Origin: Pseudomonas costantinii | GTDB taxonomy: Bacteria; Pseudomonadota; Gammaproteobacteria; Pseudomonadales; Pseudomonadaceae | Length of the DNA: 64,000 nt | Assembly: GCF_001870435.1 (NCBI RefSeq) | Contig: NZ_MDDR01000034.1 | Coordinates: 62,001-126,000 of the forward strand | Reading direction: 5' to 3' | In this document: piece after piece, positions 61,423 through 64,000 of the stretch | How the letters are laid out: each line of letters opens with the position of its first letter | How positions within the stretch are numbered: position 1 is the first letter of the stretch | Position numbers and translations under genes: made by a program | Notes under the pieces: generated by a model | What the model was told of the DNA's origin: nothing | Databases searched by the model: none | The model's input: the letters and a program-made list of their open reading frames with translations, nothing else

Positions 61423-61474
61423 GATCGTTCCCACGCTTTGCGTGGGAATGCCGCCATGGACGCTCTGCGTCCGA
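61423..61474. repeat. palindromic repeat GATCGTTCCCACGC family, half copy between soxA and soxG
   Basis: GATCGTTCCCACGCTTTGCG followed by GGACGCTCTGCGTCC; the right half is missing. Confidence 0.8.
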
Positions 61475-61481
61475 TCGGGTG

Positions 61482-64000
61482 TCAGATGTTCTGGCGATCG
61501 CCTTTGGGGTCAAAGAACACCGAAGACACAATTTCCGCCTCGATCACGCTGCCATCCGCTTGCGGCGAAAACACCCGCTCGCCGATGCGCTTCAAGCCGC
61601 CCTTCACCACCGCCATCGCGAACGAATAGCCGAGGGAGTTATGGGCATAACTTGAGGTGACGTGGCCGACCATCTTCATCGGAATCGTCTGCTTCGGATC
61701 CAGCACCAACTGCGCGCCTTCCGGCAGCCATACGGTCGGGTCGATCGGTTTAAGCCCGACAAGCTGCTTACGCTCTTCACGCACGCAGTCTTCACGGTTC
61801 ATCCCGCGCCAGCCGATCCACGAGAACGGTTTGGTACGGCCGACACACCAGCCCATATTCAGGTCGTCCGGGGTCATCGAGCCGTCGGTGTCCTGGCCGA
61901 CGATGATGAAGCCCTTCTCGGCCCGCAGTACGTGCATGGTTTCGGTGCCGTACGGGGTCAAGTTGTACTTCTTGCCCGCCGCGACGATCTGCTCCAACAC
62001 ACCCATGGCGTAGTCGGCCTGCACGTTGACTTCGTACGACAGCTCACCGGTAAACGAGATCCGGAATACCCGCGCCGGCACGCCGCCGACCAGGCCTTCT
62101 TTCCAGGTCATGAACGGGAAGCCGTCCTTGTCCAGGTCGATGTCGGTGACCTCACTCAGCAGCTTGCGGCTGTTGGGGCCGGACAGGGTCATGGTCGCCC
62201 AGTGGTCGGTGACCGAGGTGAAGTACACCTTAAGGTCTGGCCATTCGGTCTGTTGGTAGATTTCCAGCCACTGCAGCACACGGGCGGCGCCGCCAGTGGT
62301 GGTGGTCATCAGGAAGTGGTTGTCGGCGATGCAGGCGGTCACGCCGTCGTCGAAGACCATGCCGTCTTCTTTGCACATCAGGCCGTAACGCGCCTTGCCC
62401 ACGTCGAGCTTGGTCCAGGCGTTGCTGTAGATGCGGTTGAGGAACTCGCGCGCATCCGGGCCCTGAATGTCGATCTTGCCGAGGGTGGACGCATCCAACA
62501 GGCCGACGCTGTCGCGCACGGCCAGGCATTCGCGTTTCACCGCCGCGTGCAGGTCTTCACCGTTGCGCGGGAAATACCATGGGCGCTTCCATTGGCCGAC
62601 GTCTTCAAACTCGGCGCCGTTTTTCACGTGCCAGGCTTGCAGTGCGGTGTAGCGAACGGGTTCGAAGATGTGCCCACAGTGACGGCCCGCGACAGCGCCG
62701 AAAGTCACCGGCGTGTAGTTGGGACGGAACATGGTGGTGCCCATCTGCGGGATGGTCACGTTCAGGGAGCGAGCGGCAATGGCCAGGCCGTTGACGTTAC
62801 CCAGCTTGCCCTGGTCGGTACCGAAGCCCAGCGCGGTGTAGCGTTTGACGTGCTCGACCGACTCGAAACCTTCGCGGGTCGCCAGTTCGATGGCGGCGGC
62901 AGTCACGTCGTTTTGCAGGTCGACAAATTGCTTCGGCGCCCGTGCAGTGGCTTTTTCGTGAGGCACCTGGAACAGCGCCAACGTCGGCTCTTCCAAACGG
63001 CTCAGGGCTTTGGGCAGTGTGCCTTCCACTGGCGCAAAACCGGCTTCGCTGGCTGCGCGCACGCCGCCTTCAAAACCGTCCGCCAGGGAATCGCCGAGGC
63101 CATAGACGCCGTTGATGCCGCCGACGCACACGCGTTTTTGCGGTGCTTCGCCCGGTACGAAACCGAGGATGTCTTCACGCCAGGTCGGCTTGCCGCCCAG
63201 GTGCGAGGCCAAGTGAACCACCGGGCTGTAGCCGCCGGAACTGGCGACCAGATCGCAATCCAGCCACTCGCCGGGGCTGGTGACTTTGTGGGCTTTGACG
63301 TCAATCGCCGCCACACGGGCGCCGGTCACGTGCTTGCTGCCACGGGCCTCGATCACGGCACTGCCGGTGAGGATACGGATGCCTTTGGCGCGAGCTTCTT
63401 CAACCAGAGCACCGCGTGGGTTGTGCCGTGCATCGGCCACGGCCACCACGTTGAGGCCTGCATCGAACCAGTCCAACGCGACGCGGTAGGCGTGGTCGTT
63501 GTTGGTCGACAGCACCAGTTTTTTACCCGGGGCCACGCCGTAGCGACGCACGTAAGTAGACACTGCACCGGCGAGCATGTTGCCCGGCACGTCGTTGTTG
63601 CCGTACACCAGCGGACGCTCGCATGCACCGGTCGCCAGCACCACGCGCTTGGCGCGCACACGATGAATACGCTGACGCACCACGCCAATCGGCGCACGGT
63701 CACCGAGGTGGTCGGTGAGGCGTTCGTGAATGGTCAGGAAGTTATGGTCGTGGTAGCCGTTGACGGTGGCGCGGGGCAGCAGCACCACGTCCGGCAGGGC
63801 TTTGAGTTCAGCAATCACACTGGCGACCCATTCGGTGGCCGGCTTGCCGTCGAGGCTTTCGCGGGAGTCCAGCAAGGACCCGCCGAACTCTTCCTGCTCG
63901 TCAGCGATGATCACCCGAGCGCCACTGCGCGCAGCCGCCAAGGCAGCCGACAGACCGGCTGGGCCTGCGCCAACAATCAGCACGTCACAATGACGGTTGA
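61482..64000 (-). CDS. soxA: sarcosine oxidase alpha subunit, partial (C-terminal about 839 residues)
   Basis: The reading frame is open to the window edge (NRHCDVLIVGAGPAGLSAAL at the edge), so the N-terminal part (family total about 1005 residues) is outside. It contains the dinucleotide-binding Rossmann motif LIVGAGPAGLSAALAAARSG and GACERPLVYGNNDVPG, and the C-terminal GcvT-like folate-binding domain (GLLDASTLGKIDIQGPDARE, LRAEKGFIIVGQDTDGSMTP). Oxidatively demethylates sarcosine to glycine, passing the methyl carbon to THF or formaldehyde. First visible gene of soxA-soxG-purU-fdhA; soxB and soxD would be expected upstream. Confidence 0.93.
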   Translation of the reverse strand, partial: NRHCDVLIVGAGPAGLSAALAAARSGARVIIADEQEEFGGSLLDSRESLDGKPATEWVASVIAELKALPDVVLLPRATVNGYHDHNFLTIHERLTDHLGDRAPIGVVRQRIHRVRAKRVVLATGACERPLVYGNNDVPGNMLAGAVSTYVRRYGVAPGKKLVLSTNNDHAYRVALDWFDAGLNVVAVADARHNPRGALVEEARAKGIRILTGSAVIEARGSKHVTGARVAAIDVKAHKVTSPGEWLDCDLVASSGGYSPVVHLASHLGGKPTWREDILGFVPGEAPQKRVCVGGINGVYGLGDSLADGFEGGVRAASEAGFAPVEGTLPKALSRLEEPTLALFQVPHEKATARAPKQFVDLQNDVTAAAIELATREGFESVEHVKRYTALGFGTDQGKLGNVNGLAIAARSLNVTIPQMGTTMFRPNYTPVTFGAVAGRHCGHIFEPVRYTALQAWHVKNGAEFEDVGQWKRPWYFPRNGEDLHAAVKRECLAVRDSVGLLDASTLGKIDIQGPDAREFLNRIYSNAWTKLDVGKARYGLMCKEDGMVFDDGVTACIADNHFLMTTTTGGAARVLQWLEIYQQTEWPDLKVYFTSVTDHWATMTLSGPNSRKLLSEVTDIDLDKDGFPFMTWKEGLVGGVPARVFRISFTGELSYEVNVQADYAMGVLEQIVAAGKKYNLTPYGTETMHVLRAEKGFIIVGQDTDGSMTPDDLNMGWCVGRTKPFSWIGWRGMNREDCVREERKQLVGLKPIDPTVWLPEGAQLVLDPKQTIPMKMVGHVTSSYAHNSLGYSFAMAVVKGGLKRIGERVFSPQADGSVIEAEIVSSVFFDPKGDRQNI

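Noticed and set aside
27901..61474. CRISPR array
   Set aside because: The repeats are scattered palindromes without regular spacers or cas genes.

Overview
The window looks like chromosomal DNA of a fluorescent Pseudomonas (P. fluorescens group). Protein content (pqqFABCDE, davBA, bioBFHCD, PhoX, malate synthase G, creBCD, a fox-type xenosiderophore system, sarcosine oxidase), GC-rich codon use and abundant REP/REPIN-like palindromes all fit. No replicon origin, rRNA, complete tRNA or CRISPR array was seen.

Region by region. 1-4817 is a degraded, visibly AT-richer integrative element. It holds an unknown gene running off the left edge and translationally coupled to a 5'-truncated tyrosine integrase, a C-terminal fragment resembling VgrG/phage spike proteins, an orphan protein with zinc-ribbon-like cysteines, and an HNH-type nuclease. 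It ends at a 45-nt copy of a tRNA-Met(CAU) 3' half (attachment site). From 4.9 kb the core genome begins: Lrp regulator + davBA (lysine to 5-aminovalerate), the complete pqqF-pqqA-B-C-D-E cluster, a Pmp3/YqaE peptide, a class III aminotransferase divergent from a LysR regulator, three paralogous long acyl-CoA dehydrogenases with a diguanylate cyclase between them, a small flagellar-rod-like protein, and the biotin operon bioB-F-H-C-D divergent from comF.

29.9-42 kb: ModE regulator, Tat-exported PhoX phosphatase, SrkA kinase, RarD permease, GcvR-like ACT protein, malate synthase G, an orphan protein, a single-domain response regulator, and a cNMP/CBS/nucleotidyltransferase protein coupled to a DnaQ-fold exonuclease. 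42.3-47.8 kb: an iron-starvation cell-surface-signalling locus (ECF sigma, FecR anti-sigma, TonB receptor with signalling domain, PepSY protein, 58-aa membrane protein), in the order foxI-foxR-foxA-foxB. 47.8-53.8 kb: glutathione S-transferase, creB-creC-creD preceded by a retropepsin-like protease gene, and a YihG-type acyltransferase.

53.8-58.4 kb: DUF2780 protein, ECF sigma/anti-sigma pair, then a small accessory patch with a DUF3077 gene behind a highly structured RNA leader, an unknown small protein, and a probable pore-forming toxin with an adjacent membrane immunity protein. 58.4-64 kb: fdhA, purU, soxG and the C-terminal part of soxA, a one-carbon module for sarcosine catabolism that continues beyond the right edge.

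The most noteworthy signals are the DUF3077 leader RNA with mutually exclusive stems, the toxin/immunity pair, the att-bounded element with its integrase-coupled unknown gene, an in-frame N-terminal extension of PqqA with its own strong ribosome binding site, and candidate BirA and tandem PsrA operators.
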